A stretch of 64,000 bases of DNA from NCBI RefSeq assembly GCF_017876165.1, contig NZ_JAGINQ010000005.1:62001-126000 (forward strand), given 5' to 3'. Both the position numbers and the translations under genes were made by a program. The notes beneath the pieces are model-generated. The model saw only the letters and a list, made by a program, of their open reading frames with translations, had not been told where the DNA came from and did not search any database. Shown here in pieces: positions 50,979-60,422 of the stretch (the stretch's first letter is position 1; each line of letters opens with the position of its first letter). The stretch is from Azospirillum soli. GTDB lineage: Bacteria; Pseudomonadota; Alphaproteobacteria; Azospirillales; Azospirillaceae.

Positions 50979-51686
50979 TCAGGCTGGCAGCACGGATGTT
51001 TCGGCGGCCCCGTAGGACAGGAGGCGCACCGCGTCCGGGCCAAGGTTGAACAGGGCGTCCAGCACGCTGAGGCCCGGCACGAAGCCGTCGCCCTGGAATT
51101 GCCGATAGGGTCGAGGTTTGTATTCGCAAACGCGCAGTTCGATGCCCGCGTGCTCGAACTTCCCCGGATCCTGGTAGTTGTTGCCGCCGGCGCCGGAGAG
51201 ATAGGTGTCGCCCCCGACGGCCTTCACCAGCTCGATAAGGCGGTCGTCGCTGGTGGAGGTGAGGCCGTGGGCGCTGGACAGGGCGAACCGGCAGGACAGC
51301 CCGAGATAGTCCGCCACCAGGGTCACCGCCCGGATGTTGAACGCGGACAGGCTGTCGCTTTCAAAGGCGAAAATCGCGTCGACCAGCGCCATGACCGGGT
51401 CGGCGAAGGGCGCCTTGCGGTAGGTGTGGAACAGCGTCGCCCGATGGCGCCGCCGCCAATCCTCCTCCGCGAAGCGCACGTCCTTGATCAGCTGGCGTTC
51501 CGCCCGGCGGACGGGCGCCGACATCCACGTCCCGCCGGCCGGCGCATGGATCATCGTCCGATGCACGTAGCTTCGGCCCTGGGGCATCTGCACGTCGTCA
51601 AGGAAGATGAACACGTCGGCGCTGGCGGCCTTGGCGAAGTAGCCGAGCCAGGGAAAGTAGTTCGGTTGATGCACGGCGACTTTCAT
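50979..51686 (-). CDS. WbqC family protein
   Basis: A 235-residue protein starting MKVAVHQPNYFPWLGYFAK, the defining motif of WbqC-like proteins, followed by FIFLDDVQ and YLSGAGGNNY. WbqC proteins recur in O-antigen and capsule loci and are thought to act as sugar-modifying aminotransferase-like or acyl-handling enzymes, but no activity is firmly shown. The start at 51704 is an alternative because neither has a strong RBS. Confidence 0.9.
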   Translation of the reverse strand: MKVAVHQPNYFPWLGYFAKAASADVFIFLDDVQMPQGRSYVHRTMIHAPAGGTWMSAPVRRAERQLIKDVRFAEEDWRRRHRATLFHTYRKAPFADPVMALVDAIFAFESDSLSAFNIRAVTLVADYLGLSCRFALSSAHGLTSTSDDRLIELVKAVGGDTYLSGAGGNNYQDPGKFEHAGIELRVCEYKPRPYRQFQGDGFVPGLSVLDALFNLGPDAVRLLSYGAAETSVLPA

Positions 51687-51731
51687 GGCAGGCCGATGCC
51701 CCATGTTATGGCCGCTTGAGGTCGGGTCCCA

Positions 51732-52508
51732 TCAGATTGGGAAGTTCCGGTCCCCGTCATGCAGCAGCCCGTTGAACACTTTCGGGAAGTTCTTCAGCAT
51801 GTAGCGGCAGAGCTGGTCGGTCCGCCGGTCGCTCAACATGCCCCACAGCTGATCGAGCGAGTTGACCTCGCACCACCATTCCGGGTGCAGAAGAAGCTGG
51901 ATGTGCGGCTTTCCTTCCTCCAGCCAGCTTTCCAGCGTTTCGTGAAACGCCAAGCTTCGGCGGGAGTCGGACAGGTAAGATCCGCTGTCGAAAACACGGT
52001 CATCATAGGCGTTCACAAAACGGGCGTAGCGCCGGCCGAGCACCTCGCGGGAGGGGCGGTGGAAACTCACCGCCCGATCCACGTCGATGATGCGGTGGAG
52101 CAGCCAGTCGAAGGTCTGCTCGATGGCCTGTTCGTCCGCCCCGATCAACTGCTCGTCGATGTGCAGTCCGACGCAATGGCCCATCGCCCGTAAATCGCGA
52201 ATGATGTCGAGCGTTTCCGGCACGAAAAGGGAATAGGTCTCGGCGTTGATCTGGAAGAAGAAGTTGGCTTTCACGCCGTGCTCGTGCTCGATCCGGCCGA
52301 GGTGGATCGCCATGGGCGGCGAAATGTCCACGTCGTGGCGCAGGTAGAACAGCGGGACGCCGGAAATCGGGCCGCCTTCGCCGACCTCGTCGAACCGTGA
52401 AAAGCGGTATCCCTTGTCCAACGCCTTTGTGAGAATACGGCGGAAGATCTCGTCCCCGAAACGCACGTCCGGATCGTTGCCTTTTGGGATCACATCTCTC
52501 TGGCGCAA
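51732..52508 (-). CDS. Polysaccharide deacetylase-like protein
   Basis: A 258-residue protein of the NodB fold: LFYLRHDVDISPPMAIHL gives the catalytic Asp pair (HDVD), followed by ANFFFQIN, MGHCVGLHIDEQ and HIQLLLHPEWW. No signal peptide, so it would act in the cytoplasm on a precursor or lipid-linked sugar. It lies 45 bases upstream of the WbqC gene on the same strand, likely one unit. Confidence 0.85.
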   Translation of the reverse strand: MRQRDVIPKGNDPDVRFGDEIFRRILTKALDKGYRFSRFDEVGEGGPISGVPLFYLRHDVDISPPMAIHLGRIEHEHGVKANFFFQINAETYSLFVPETLDIIRDLRAMGHCVGLHIDEQLIGADEQAIEQTFDWLLHRIIDVDRAVSFHRPSREVLGRRYARFVNAYDDRVFDSGSYLSDSRRSLAFHETLESWLEEGKPHIQLLLHPEWWCEVNSLDQLWGMLSDRRTDQLCRYMLKNFPKVFNGLLHDGDRNFPI

Positions 52509-52794
52509 TCCATCCCTCCCCTGGCCCCGTATCGGGCCCCCTTTGGGCCGGCGCTTTCGGTCTCCGCAAGTCTGTTTTCGTAACCGGCGGGCCGCGGTCT
52601 TATTTTTTCATCCTATGAGCCGTATCGAAAACGATCAAGGCGAAAAAAAGAAGGACGACAAAAAGTCCGTTTCCCCGCGTCATCCCTCGAAAATGGACTT
52701 TCTCCAAGGGCGGTTTGCTGAGAGGATGCCGGATGCATCGATAACAAACCATACCAAATCTGTTTTCCAACAGCGCCCGAACCGAGGAGGAAGC

Positions 52795-53970
52795 ATGAGC
52801 CGCATGCATAAACGAGCGCTGGCCTGTGTTATGGGCAGCATGGATCTGGTGCGGGCGATCGGTTTGGCCGGCGTGGATTGCGCCGTGGTGGCGCGCCCCG
52901 GCAGCCCGACGCTCTACTCCCGCTTCACCAAGGCGGCGCTGTCCTGGGCCGATTTTTCGGCTTCCACGGACGTTCTGGTCGAAGCGTTGAAGGGGTTCGG
53001 CGAGGCGCAGGCCGAGCCGCCGGTGCTCTACTTCGAGACCGACGCACAGCTGTTGCTGGTGTCGCGCCATCGGCGGCGTCTGGCGCAGGCGTTCCGTTTC
53101 GTGCTCGCCGACGCGCAACTGGTTGAGGATCTGGTCGACAAGTCCCGCTTTCAGGCGCTGGCGGAGCGCCTTGGCCTTCCGGTTCCGGCGACGCGGCGGC
53201 TGCACCTGTCGGCGGAGGCCGAGGCTCCGGACCTCGATCTGCGCTTTCCGGTGATCGTCAAGCCGCACCGGCGCGACAAGGCGTGGCGGGAGGCCGGCAA
53301 GGCGTTGCGGGTGGACAGCCCGTCGGGGCTTCGCGCCCTGTGGCCACAGCTGGCGGCGGGGCGTCAGGATCTCCTGGTTCAGGAAATGATCCCCGGTCCG
53401 GAATCCGCCATCGAGAGCTATCACGTCTATGTGGACGAGCGCGGCTCAATTGTTGGGGAGTTCACCGGGCGCAAGATCCGCACCTATCCAACGGTGTATG
53501 GGCACACCACCTCCCTGACGATCACCGACGAGGCCGACGTCTTGGCGCTGGGGCGTTCGCTGACGGACCGGCTGGGCTTGCACGGCGTCGCCAAATTCGA
53601 TTTCAAGCGGGCGCCGGATGGACGGCTTCACCTGCTGGAGGTCAATCCACGCTTCAACCTGTGGCACCATCCCGGTGCCGTGGCCGGCGTGAACCTACCG
53701 GGGCTGATCTACGGCGACCTGGTCGGCCTGCCCCGTCCCGCGGCGATGCCCCAGGCAAAGGCCGGAACCCGCTGGGTCCATTTGCTGAACGACCGGTTGG
53801 CCGCTCAGGAGTCGGGGATTCCCATGTCGGCTTGGTTGCCTTGGGCGCTCGGCTGCGAGGCCAAGGTGGCCGTCTCCTGGGACGATCCCATGCCGCTGCT
53901 GCTTGGGTTGTGGCATCGCCGCTTCTCCGCCTCGAACGAGTCCGGCCACGCTTTCCACAGGACGGCTTAG
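52795..53970 (+). CDS. ATP-grasp ligase (PylC/carbamoyl-phosphate synthetase-like)
   Basis: A 391-residue protein with a strong RBS (GAGGAGG). N-terminal pre-ATP-grasp domain (ALACVMGSMDLVRAIGLAG), then KSRFQALAERLGLPVPATRR, PVIVKPHRRDKAW (ATP-binding Lys), LVQEMIPGPESAIESYHVYV and the metal-binding LEVNPRFNLWHH. Likely forms an amide with an acyl phosphate intermediate. Unlike the ATP-grasp protein coupled to the flippase, this one has its own promoter and stands next to deacetylase and WbqC genes. A hairpin without T run follows near 53985-54017. Confidence 0.85.
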   Translation: MSRMHKRALACVMGSMDLVRAIGLAGVDCAVVARPGSPTLYSRFTKAALSWADFSASTDVLVEALKGFGEAQAEPPVLYFETDAQLLLVSRHRRRLAQAFRFVLADAQLVEDLVDKSRFQALAERLGLPVPATRRLHLSAEAEAPDLDLRFPVIVKPHRRDKAWREAGKALRVDSPSGLRALWPQLAAGRQDLLVQEMIPGPESAIESYHVYVDERGSIVGEFTGRKIRTYPTVYGHTTSLTITDEADVLALGRSLTDRLGLHGVAKFDFKRAPDGRLHLLEVNPRFNLWHHPGAVAGVNLPGLIYGDLVGLPRPAAMPQAKAGTRWVHLLNDRLAAQESGIPMSAWLPWALGCEAKVAVSWDDPMPLLLGLWHRRFSASNESGHAFHRTA

Positions 53971-54286
53971 GGGCCGGAAACTCCAGGCGCGCCGCCGCTT
54001 CGAGCGGTGGTGCGCCTGTGATGCGGCTGCAACGTGTGGCTAATTTGCCGCTATTGTATAGAATTTTTCGCAAACATGTCTGACTTTGGCCCTATTACGC
54101 CGACCTATAGTCCGCGTGCAAATGGAACCGCGTCGGAGTGGCGGTGGGTTGGCCGATCCTCTGGCCGATGCTGAAAAGCCCGCTGCTGCCGGCGCCGTCT
54201 GGCGACGCTGTCCGGGGGCTCCGCCACGAAAACCCGACGCGGGTTCCAAAGGTTTATACGCACGCACAAAGTAGGAAAGCACAGCT
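53971..54286. other. Intergenic region
   Basis: A 316-base region. It holds a hairpin near 53985-54017 (AGGCGC...GCGCCT with an inner CCGCT/AGCGG stem, no T run) and an AT-rich patch near 54035-54075 that may be the promoter of the following beta-helix gene. Confidence 0.45.
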
Positions 54287-56437
54287 ATGGCCGACATTTA
54301 CGTCTCGATGACCGGCTCGGATTCCAACGCCGGCACTCAGGCTTCGCCGTTCAAGACGATCCTCAAGGCCTCCCAGGTCGCCACGGCCGGCACGACGGTG
54401 CACGTCGCCCCCGGCACCTATCAGGGCGGCTTCAAGACCTACGCGAGCGGCACGGCCTCGGCTCCGATCAACTATGTGTCGGACGTGAAGTGGGGCGCCA
54501 AGATCGTTCCGCCCAGCACCTCCTCGTCCAACACCGCCTGGGACAACCGCGGCGCCTACGTCACCATCGACGGGTTCGAGGTGGACGGCTCGGGCAGCTA
54601 CGGCGGCACGCAGTGGCGCTGGGGCATTTTCACGGGCGGCACCCATTCCGGCATCGTGAACAGCAAGGTGCACGACATCGCCCGCAACGCGGCCGCGCTG
54701 GGTGATTCCAACGGCGGCGCCGGCATCCAGGGCGACGGCTACTACGGTGGCACCAACTTCGACCTCAGCAACAACATCGTCTACAACGTCGGTCCGGCCA
54801 ACACGACCAACGGCCTCATCCACGGCATCTACATCTCCGCGCCGGGCACGGTCGAAAACAACCTCGTCTACGGGGTCCCCGGTGTCGGCATCCACCTGTG
54901 GCACGACGCCCACCACGTCGACATCATGAACAACACGGTGTTCAACAATGGTGCCGGCATCCTGGTCGGCGCAGGCGACTACGTCACGGGCAACGCCCCG
55001 GCCGACTATGTGAACGTCGTCAACAACATCGTCTACAAGAACGCGTACAACGGCATCACCGAGCAGGGCACCACCGGCTCGCACAACACCTACATCAACA
55101 ACCTCGTCTACGGGAACGGCAACAACTGGGATCTGGACGCCGGCAAGACCCACACCGGCACCATCTCCGCCGATCCGAAGTTCGTGAACTACATCGCCAC
55201 CGGCGGTGGTGACTACCGCCTCGCGGCCGGTTCGCCGGCGATCGACGCGGGCAAGACCCTGACGCAGGTGACCACCGACCTCGACGGCGTGTCGCGCACC
55301 CAGGGTGCCGGCTACGACATCGGCGCCTACGAGTACAAGTCCACCACGACCCCGGCCCCGACTCCGGAGCCCACGCCCACCCCGACGCCCACGCCCACTC
55401 CGACCCCGACCCCGACGCCCACCACGGGCATGACCAAGATCATCGTGAACGCGCAGGGCACCCCGGCGGGCGGCGTGAACGCGCACTTCAACCTGCTGGT
55501 GGACGGCAAGAAGGTTGGCGAGGGCGTCACGGGCACGACGGCCAAGGACTATTCCTTCGACACCAGCGTGACCGCCGACACGGCGCACAAGGTGCAGGTG
55601 CAGTTCGACAACGACGCCTACATCAACGGCCAGGACCGCAACCTGATCGTCAACAAGATCACCATCAACGGCAAGGGCGTCCTGCCGACCGACAGCATCG
55701 TCACCTACGACAAGGGCGCGCTGGACGGTCAGGATGTGATCAAGGGCCAGTCCGGCATGTGGTGGGATGGCACCCTGGTCGTCGGCGCCGACAAGAGCTA
55801 CTTCCCGGCGGGCACCGGCACGACCCCGACGCCGACGCCGGCCGGCGCGTCGACCATCGTGATCAACGCGCTCGGCAACCCGGCGGGTGGCGTGAACGCG
55901 CACTTCAACCTGCTGGTGGACGGCAAGAAGGTCGGCGAGGGCGTCACGGGCACGACGGCCAAGGATTTTACCTTCAACGCCGACATCGCGTCCGGCACCG
56001 GGCACAAGGTGCAGATCCAGTACGACAACGACACCCACATCAGCGGTCAGGACCGCAACCTGATCGTCAACAAGATCACAATCAACGGTAAGAGCGTCCT
56101 GCCGACCGACAGCATCGTCACCTACGACAAGGGTGCGCTGGACGGCAAGAACGTCTCGGCCGGCCAGTCGGGGCTGTGGTGGAACGGAACGCTCGTCGTC
56201 AATGCCGACAAGAGCTTCTTCCCGACGACGGCCACCACGGCGGCCACTCCGCTGGGTGAAGCCGATCAGCTGAACGTCTACAGCCACCTCGTGGCCCAGG
56301 GGCAGTCGGTCGAAGGCACCGACGTCCTGTCCGCAACCTCGGCCGACGTCATGGCCCATGGCGTCGACTTCAGCGCCTACGCCGCCGCGGCCGATCATGC
56401 GATCGATCCGCTGCACCACCAGCTCGACGCCGCTTAA
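54287..56437 (+). CDS. Right-handed beta-helix protein with two CBM60-like domains, no signal peptide (copy 3)
   Basis: A 716-residue protein. Residues 1-350 form a beta-helix starting MADIYVSMTGSDSNAGTQAS, very close to copy 1. A Pro-Thr linker of about 30 residues (near 353-382) follows. Then two CBM60-like modules (about 384-505 and 523-645), each with NAHFNLLVDGKKVGEGVTG, FDND or YDND-type calcium loops and NGQDRNL/SGQDRNL. The C-terminal 70 residues are acidic and Ala-rich (VMAHGVDFSAYAAAADHAI), consistent with a type I secretion signal. Proposed role: a secreted polysaccharide-binding or -modifying protein of the matrix. A terminator follows. Confidence 0.87.
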   Translation: MADIYVSMTGSDSNAGTQASPFKTILKASQVATAGTTVHVAPGTYQGGFKTYASGTASAPINYVSDVKWGAKIVPPSTSSSNTAWDNRGAYVTIDGFEVDGSGSYGGTQWRWGIFTGGTHSGIVNSKVHDIARNAAALGDSNGGAGIQGDGYYGGTNFDLSNNIVYNVGPANTTNGLIHGIYISAPGTVENNLVYGVPGVGIHLWHDAHHVDIMNNTVFNNGAGILVGAGDYVTGNAPADYVNVVNNIVYKNAYNGITEQGTTGSHNTYINNLVYGNGNNWDLDAGKTHTGTISADPKFVNYIATGGGDYRLAAGSPAIDAGKTLTQVTTDLDGVSRTQGAGYDIGAYEYKSTTTPAPTPEPTPTPTPTPTPTPTPTPTTGMTKIIVNAQGTPAGGVNAHFNLLVDGKKVGEGVTGTTAKDYSFDTSVTADTAHKVQVQFDNDAYINGQDRNLIVNKITINGKGVLPTDSIVTYDKGALDGQDVIKGQSGMWWDGTLVVGADKSYFPAGTGTTPTPTPAGASTIVINALGNPAGGVNAHFNLLVDGKKVGEGVTGTTAKDFTFNADIASGTGHKVQIQYDNDTHISGQDRNLIVNKITINGKSVLPTDSIVTYDKGALDGKNVSAGQSGLWWNGTLVVNADKSFFPTTATTAATPLGEADQLNVYSHLVAQGQSVEGTDVLSATSADVMAHGVDFSAYAAAADHAIDPLHHQLDAA
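55345..55430 (+). repeat. Pro-Thr dipeptide linker repeat
   Basis: About fifteen repeats of ACGCCC/ACCCCG-type hexamers encoding a Pro-Thr linker between the beta-helix and the first CBM60-like module. Such hexamer runs can expand or contract by slippage. Confidence 0.85.
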
Positions 56438-56931
56438 GGCCCGGCTGACTGTACAACGGACCTGCATGCGGGGAGCGCCTTCGGGCGCTCCCCGTTTTGC
56501 TTTATGGGGGGGCCGGCGACAGCGTCCCTTCGGCGTAGAGTCTGGGGTGGGGGTCATCCTTTCCGGTGAGAAGGCATCATTCCCGACCGGAAATGGTGAG
56601 GAGCCCGCCCGAGAATAGGTACAAGCACTTACTGTTTCCCCGCGCACCGATCCGCCACATTGTGAACTGTTCCTTGCGGCCGCCCTTTCATAGAATGGCA
56701 AAAAATTAAGCAATCAAACTCTGTGATGGTGAGACCGCTACACTGCCGTCCAAAACTCTTTGCGCGCATGCGCGCTCGCGATGATTTGCAAGGATAACCA
56801 TCGCCTTTGTCCGTCCGCCTTTGTCCGTCGCCATAGCCCGCCAAGGCACGCATTTATGGAAACTTTTGCCGCGCCGCCAAAAGGCCTTTCCGGTGGATGG
56901 GGGGCGGCGGCGCCGATCCGGAGAAGCTGTA
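56438..56931. other. Intergenic region after the beta-helix gene
   Basis: A 494-base region. It opens with the terminator of the beta-helix gene. The rest, AT-richer near 56625-56720, has no supportable gene and probably holds the promoter of the following small gene. Confidence 0.5.
56470..56498 (+). terminator. Intrinsic terminator after beta-helix gene
   Basis: GGGGAGCGCC, loop around TTC, GGCGCTCCCC, then GTTTTGCTTT. A perfect 10-bp stem. Confidence 0.88.
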
Positions 56932-57264
56932 ATGCAGATGACGAATGCGATGCGATCACAGCACCATAATTCCGACGGCATCTGGAGCAACGGCATGGTG
57001 AACGCCAGCCTGCGCGGAATATCCGTGTCGGAGGCCGAATGTGTCCTGGCCAACATCTGGCACCGCGTCGAGGAATATGGCGCCGACGCGCCGCGGATGC
57101 AGTTCGACTTTCACCGCGACGGAAGCATCAACATCCAGCTGTCGTTCACGGATCCGGTGATCGCGGCGCTCGTCTTGAACGGGCTGACCACGGACACGGA
57201 CGGCCGGGACCACCGAAAGGCCGCCTCCATCCACGCGCCGGATCCCATGGCTCCACCCAGTTGA
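56932..57264 (+). CDS. Hypothetical protein
   Basis: A 110-residue protein starting at the ATG after GGAG; the longer frame lacks an RBS. The sequence has a mixed alpha/beta look (VNASLRGISVSEAECVLANI, MQFDFHRDGSINIQLSF). No family recognised. It lies between the beta-helix gene and a convergent NarL-like regulator. Confidence 0.55.
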   Translation: MQMTNAMRSQHHNSDGIWSNGMVNASLRGISVSEAECVLANIWHRVEEYGADAPRMQFDFHRDGSINIQLSFTDPVIAALVLNGLTTDTDGRDHRKAASIHAPDPMAPPS

Positions 57265-57360
57265 GGGAGCCAAGCCGAGAGCGACCTTGAGCCAGCACGG
57301 AAAGCGCCACCCGCTGGATGAAGCCAGCGGCGGCGCGATTCCGTAAGACGCCCTGGCGAC

Positions 57361-58197
57361 TTAGTTCAATGGATGTTCGTTGAAGGTCAGATAAACGGCT
57401 TGCGTGCGGTTGGTCGCGCCCAGCTTTTTCAGGATGTTGCGGACATGCACCTTGACCGTGCTTTCGCACATGCCGAGTTCGTGGGCGATGATCTTGTTGG
57501 CCTTGCCCTCGCGCAGGCATTTCAGCACGGCGATCTGACGCGGGGTCAGCCCATTCTTGCGGTCGTCGCCGCAAACCGCCCGCTCGGAGGCCGCCCGCTC
57601 GGCACCATTCGACAGTTCCGGCGCGGTCGTCTCGCCCTGCATGATCCGTTGCAGGAAGGTCGTGGGGATGAAGGTCCCGCCGGCCCCCACCAAGCGGATC
57701 GCCTCCAGCGCGACTGAAAGCCCCACGGTCGTGGGGATGTAGCCGCGCACGCCGAGGCGGAAGGCGTCGAGCGCGGCGCCCGCCTCCTCGCGGTCCGCCA
57801 GGATGATCAGCGGCGTGTCTTCGAGCAGGGCGATCAGCCCGCTCAGTTTTGAATGAAAATGCGGGTCCGTCGACGCCGTCCCGCTGAAATGGCACAGCAC
57901 CACATCGGGAGCGGGCGCACCGCCGAGCATGGCTTCCACGTCGGCGACCGACGCAGCGGTCAGGACATGCAGGCCCCGATCGCACAGGTTAAGGCTGATC
58001 GACAGGCATTCGCGCGTCAGCGGCGTGTCATCCAGGAGAAGCGCCGTGATTTCCTGACCGTAAGTCTTTTTCATCCCGCCGCCCGTTCGCGTCGCTTCGC
58101 CCTGCTGGCCGGTGCGCGGGTTGCTGTAGGACAGCGGCGCGATGGCGTTGGGGTCGAACGCCGGGGGCACCGGCAGTGCCTTCCTGTACGAGAACAT
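57361..58197 (-). CDS. NarL/LuxR-type regulator with degenerate receiver
   Basis: A 278-residue protein with RBS GGGAGG. A 40-residue extension precedes a receiver-like domain (ALLLDDTPLTRECLSISL), where the phosphoacceptor position reads VVLCHFSG with no Asp, and GVRGYIPTTVGL forms its last helix. The C-terminal LuxR helix-turn-helix is GLTPRQIAVLKCLREGKANK, then HVRNILKKLGATNRTQA. The receiver probably cannot be phosphorylated in the standard way, so activity may depend on level or ligand. Its HTH is nearly identical to that of the regulator at 60423. Confidence 0.88.
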   Translation of the reverse strand: MFSYRKALPVPPAFDPNAIAPLSYSNPRTGQQGEATRTGGGMKKTYGQEITALLLDDTPLTRECLSISLNLCDRGLHVLTAASVADVEAMLGGAPAPDVVLCHFSGTASTDPHFHSKLSGLIALLEDTPLIILADREEAGAALDAFRLGVRGYIPTTVGLSVALEAIRLVGAGGTFIPTTFLQRIMQGETTAPELSNGAERAASERAVCGDDRKNGLTPRQIAVLKCLREGKANKIIAHELGMCESTVKVHVRNILKKLGATNRTQAVYLTFNEHPLN

Positions 58198-58896
58198 GAG
58201 ACCTCCCTAGCTGTTCGCCCCTTTTTCCGCCGCTTGACGCGCGGGGCTTGCGTTTTCGTCGCTGGTGACGATGGTCTTTCCTTGCCCGGAGTGGGAAAGT
58301 TCAGCCTGTTTCCTTGGCTCTTTCCCTTTGTTTTGATCCCTCGATCAAGCGCGATGTCGCTTAGCCGGTATGTCCTTCGTGTTCACGTGCAGTGGCTTGC
58401 AAACCGCGCAGGCGTGCCGTGCCCGCGCAACGTCGTTCCCGATACCAATTCAGGCGCCGAACTCATGCATCAATAATGTCCAATACCAATAGAGAAGCTT
58501 CGGTTCCCTCAGTATGCGCAAGACTTCGGCGCAGTTGCATCGTTCTTCGGATTCTTCGTTCTTAATCCGTGTCCGAGCATTAACGGCCTTCCAGTTTGCG
58601 CTCTTGGAAAATTTAGAAGGCTCGTATAGCACCTGACGCATACACCATCGTCAATAGCAAACAAGCCCAGACCGATGCATGTAATTATTAGTCGTATACC
58701 TCTTAATAGGTGAGCGTTGCAAAATTATCGTTCTGAATTACTCTCAATGGAGTGTTCCACCCGCATAGGCCAGGACGCATAGTCAACAAGGCGAAGCTCG
58801 CGCGATCGATAAAGCTGGCGCCCCCATCCGCACGGGCGCGAACGGCCGATCCATTTTAAAAGATCCATTGAAGGGTGGGGCCCCGGACGGTCCCCG
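58198..58896. other. AT-rich gene-free stretch
   Basis: A 699-base region without a convincing gene. The part near 58450-58760 is clearly lower in GC than the rest of the window and has only short frames, one of 63 codons on the minus strand without a family or RBS. It could be a decayed insertion or regulatory DNA between two divergently controlled regulators. Confidence 0.5.
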
Positions 58897-59424
58897 TCAG
58901 GTGCGGCCGGGAACGACCGTCGCGCCTTGATGAATGCGGCGCAGGGAGTCGATGACGGTGGAGAGGGGGGCCGTGCTGGACACGATGCCGCGCAAATTCA
59001 GGCGCATCGCCGTGTCCACCGCACTGGGCTCGGTCCGGTCGGCAAGGATGGCGATGGGCGGATGCGGCTGTTCGGCGAGCAGCCGTTTCAGCATCCGGGC
59101 CACGGCGCCACGGACAAGGCCGGCCCGCCCGACACAGACTAGGACGACGTCAGCCTGCCCAAACGCTGCGGGAAGATCGGCCAGCGCCTGTTCGGTTGTC
59201 CGATGGGTGACGGAAATATCGGGCGTGCTGGCGTTGATCGCGGCGGCGAGGCTCTGGCCAAGCATCGTCCGGTCGTCGATCACCAGCACCGCGATGCGCT
59301 CAACGCCGTTCGGCCGTCCCCCCGAGCGCGCCTTCGGCTCGGCGCCCTCCCGTTCCGGAGCGGTCGCCGGGCTTCTGCGGCGGATGTTGGCCGGCACTCC
59401 AAAGCCAACCATATTCATGACCAC
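58897..59424 (-). CDS. Stand-alone degenerate receiver protein (no DNA-binding domain)
   Basis: A 175-residue paralog of the two NarL-like regulators. It has IAVLVIDDRTMLGQSLAAAI with the acidic pair, but VVLVCVGRAG replaces the phosphoacceptor Asp. It ends just after the receiver fold (IHQGATVVPGRT) where the others continue into the LuxR domain. No HTH-like sequence is found in any frame downstream, so this is either a natural single-domain protein or a truncated gene. It could act by binding to a paralog. Confidence 0.72.
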   Translation of the reverse strand: MVMNMVGFGVPANIRRRSPATAPEREGAEPKARSGGRPNGVERIAVLVIDDRTMLGQSLAAAINASTPDISVTHRTTEQALADLPAAFGQADVVLVCVGRAGLVRGAVARMLKRLLAEQPHPPIAILADRTEPSAVDTAMRLNLRGIVSSTAPLSTVIDSLRRIHQGATVVPGRT

Positions 59425-59660
59425 CGGACGATTGCGTGGGCAGGAAGGCTTGCCGGAAGGTTCCTTCCGCGATTTTGGCGGGACGCACGCTGGATTATAA
59501 GTCTTTTCCGGACTTCAGGCAGGTATTAATTTGGATTACAAGAGATACCGTGTGCGGCGCACCCAATGTTTATAGGAAAAATAGTTGGAGATGGGGCCTG
59601 TTTCCTGCCAATCTGCTGCGGGCTCCGGTTCGGGGCAGGACATCACAGTGAAAGCGGGCA

Positions 59661-59912
59661 ATGCTCCTTGGAATGCTCATTTTCTATCTGCTTGGGGTAT
59701 GTCTGATCTTCACGGTCGGCTTTTTTGCCGATGACACGCTGCATGGACGAAACTCGCCTCTGGCTTGGCGCGCACTGGGCGCGGTGCTGTGGCCCGTGGC
59801 GCTTCCTTACAGTGTCGTGATGGGCGTCCTGGCGCGCCGGCGCCTCACCACCCCTGCCGAAGAGGATAGGCCGCAACCCCGGCCCATCCGACAAAAGGAC
59901 GAGGGCTCCTGA
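59661..59912 (+). CDS. Small membrane protein
   Basis: An 83-residue protein with two predicted membrane segments (LIFYLLGVCLIFTVGFFA and GAVLWPVALPYSVVMGVLA) and a charged C-terminal tail. The RBS is weak (AAGCGGG). No family recognised. Confidence 0.5.
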   Translation: MLLGMLIFYLLGVCLIFTVGFFADDTLHGRNSPLAWRALGAVLWPVALPYSVVMGVLARRRLTTPAEEDRPQPRPIRQKDEGS

Positions 59913-60422
59913 CGCCTCCAACGGTCACGCCCGCTGGTGGAGTCTTTGGAAGGACGGGATATCCATTCCCTCCTCACAATTGACCATGACGGGTGGTAGG
60001 CGGCAATCGGGCCATTCCAACCGCCATCGGAATCGGTACGCGGGGGTTCTCCTTCCCGTGCGGCGTTGCCCCTAAGTGTGCATTTACGAACTGCTTGTTT
60101 CTGGTACATTCAGAGCACTTAATGCGATGTGCGCAAGCATCCGTGACCAGGGCCACCACAAGGCCGCGCCAAGTGCGTAGAAGCGGATATTGCTGCTGGA
60201 GGAAAGTCGCCGACAAAGGCAGCCGTCCGTGCTGCACCGCCCGATCACATCTTCAAAGCATCAAAGCCTCTGTTGTGCGTAACTCCACCGCCGTTTCTAA
60301 GGCGGACGGAAAACTGTCCACGACGCTGGAGCGAACACTGCCGCGTAGCGGCTGGAACGAGGATTGCCGTGCAGCGATAGCCCGCTGCCACTAAGGCGTC
60401 GGTGCCACATGGAGGGAACAGA
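59913..60422. other. Intergenic region
   Basis: A 510-base region upstream of the NarL-like regulator. No supportable gene, repeat or terminator seen; it should hold that gene's promoter. Confidence 0.45.

Noticed and set aside
55345..55430. CRISPR-like or tandem repeat array
   Set aside because: The hexamers encode an in-frame Pro-Thr linker; there are no spacers and no cas genes.
54254..56713. Long minus-strand frame (819 codons) opposite the third beta-helix gene
   Set aside because: Mirror of a repetitive coding sequence; it crosses the terminator and has no RBS.
58450..58641. 63-codon minus-strand frame in the AT-rich region
   Set aside because: No RBS, no family, and it covers a low-GC stretch with stop-rich neighbouring frames.
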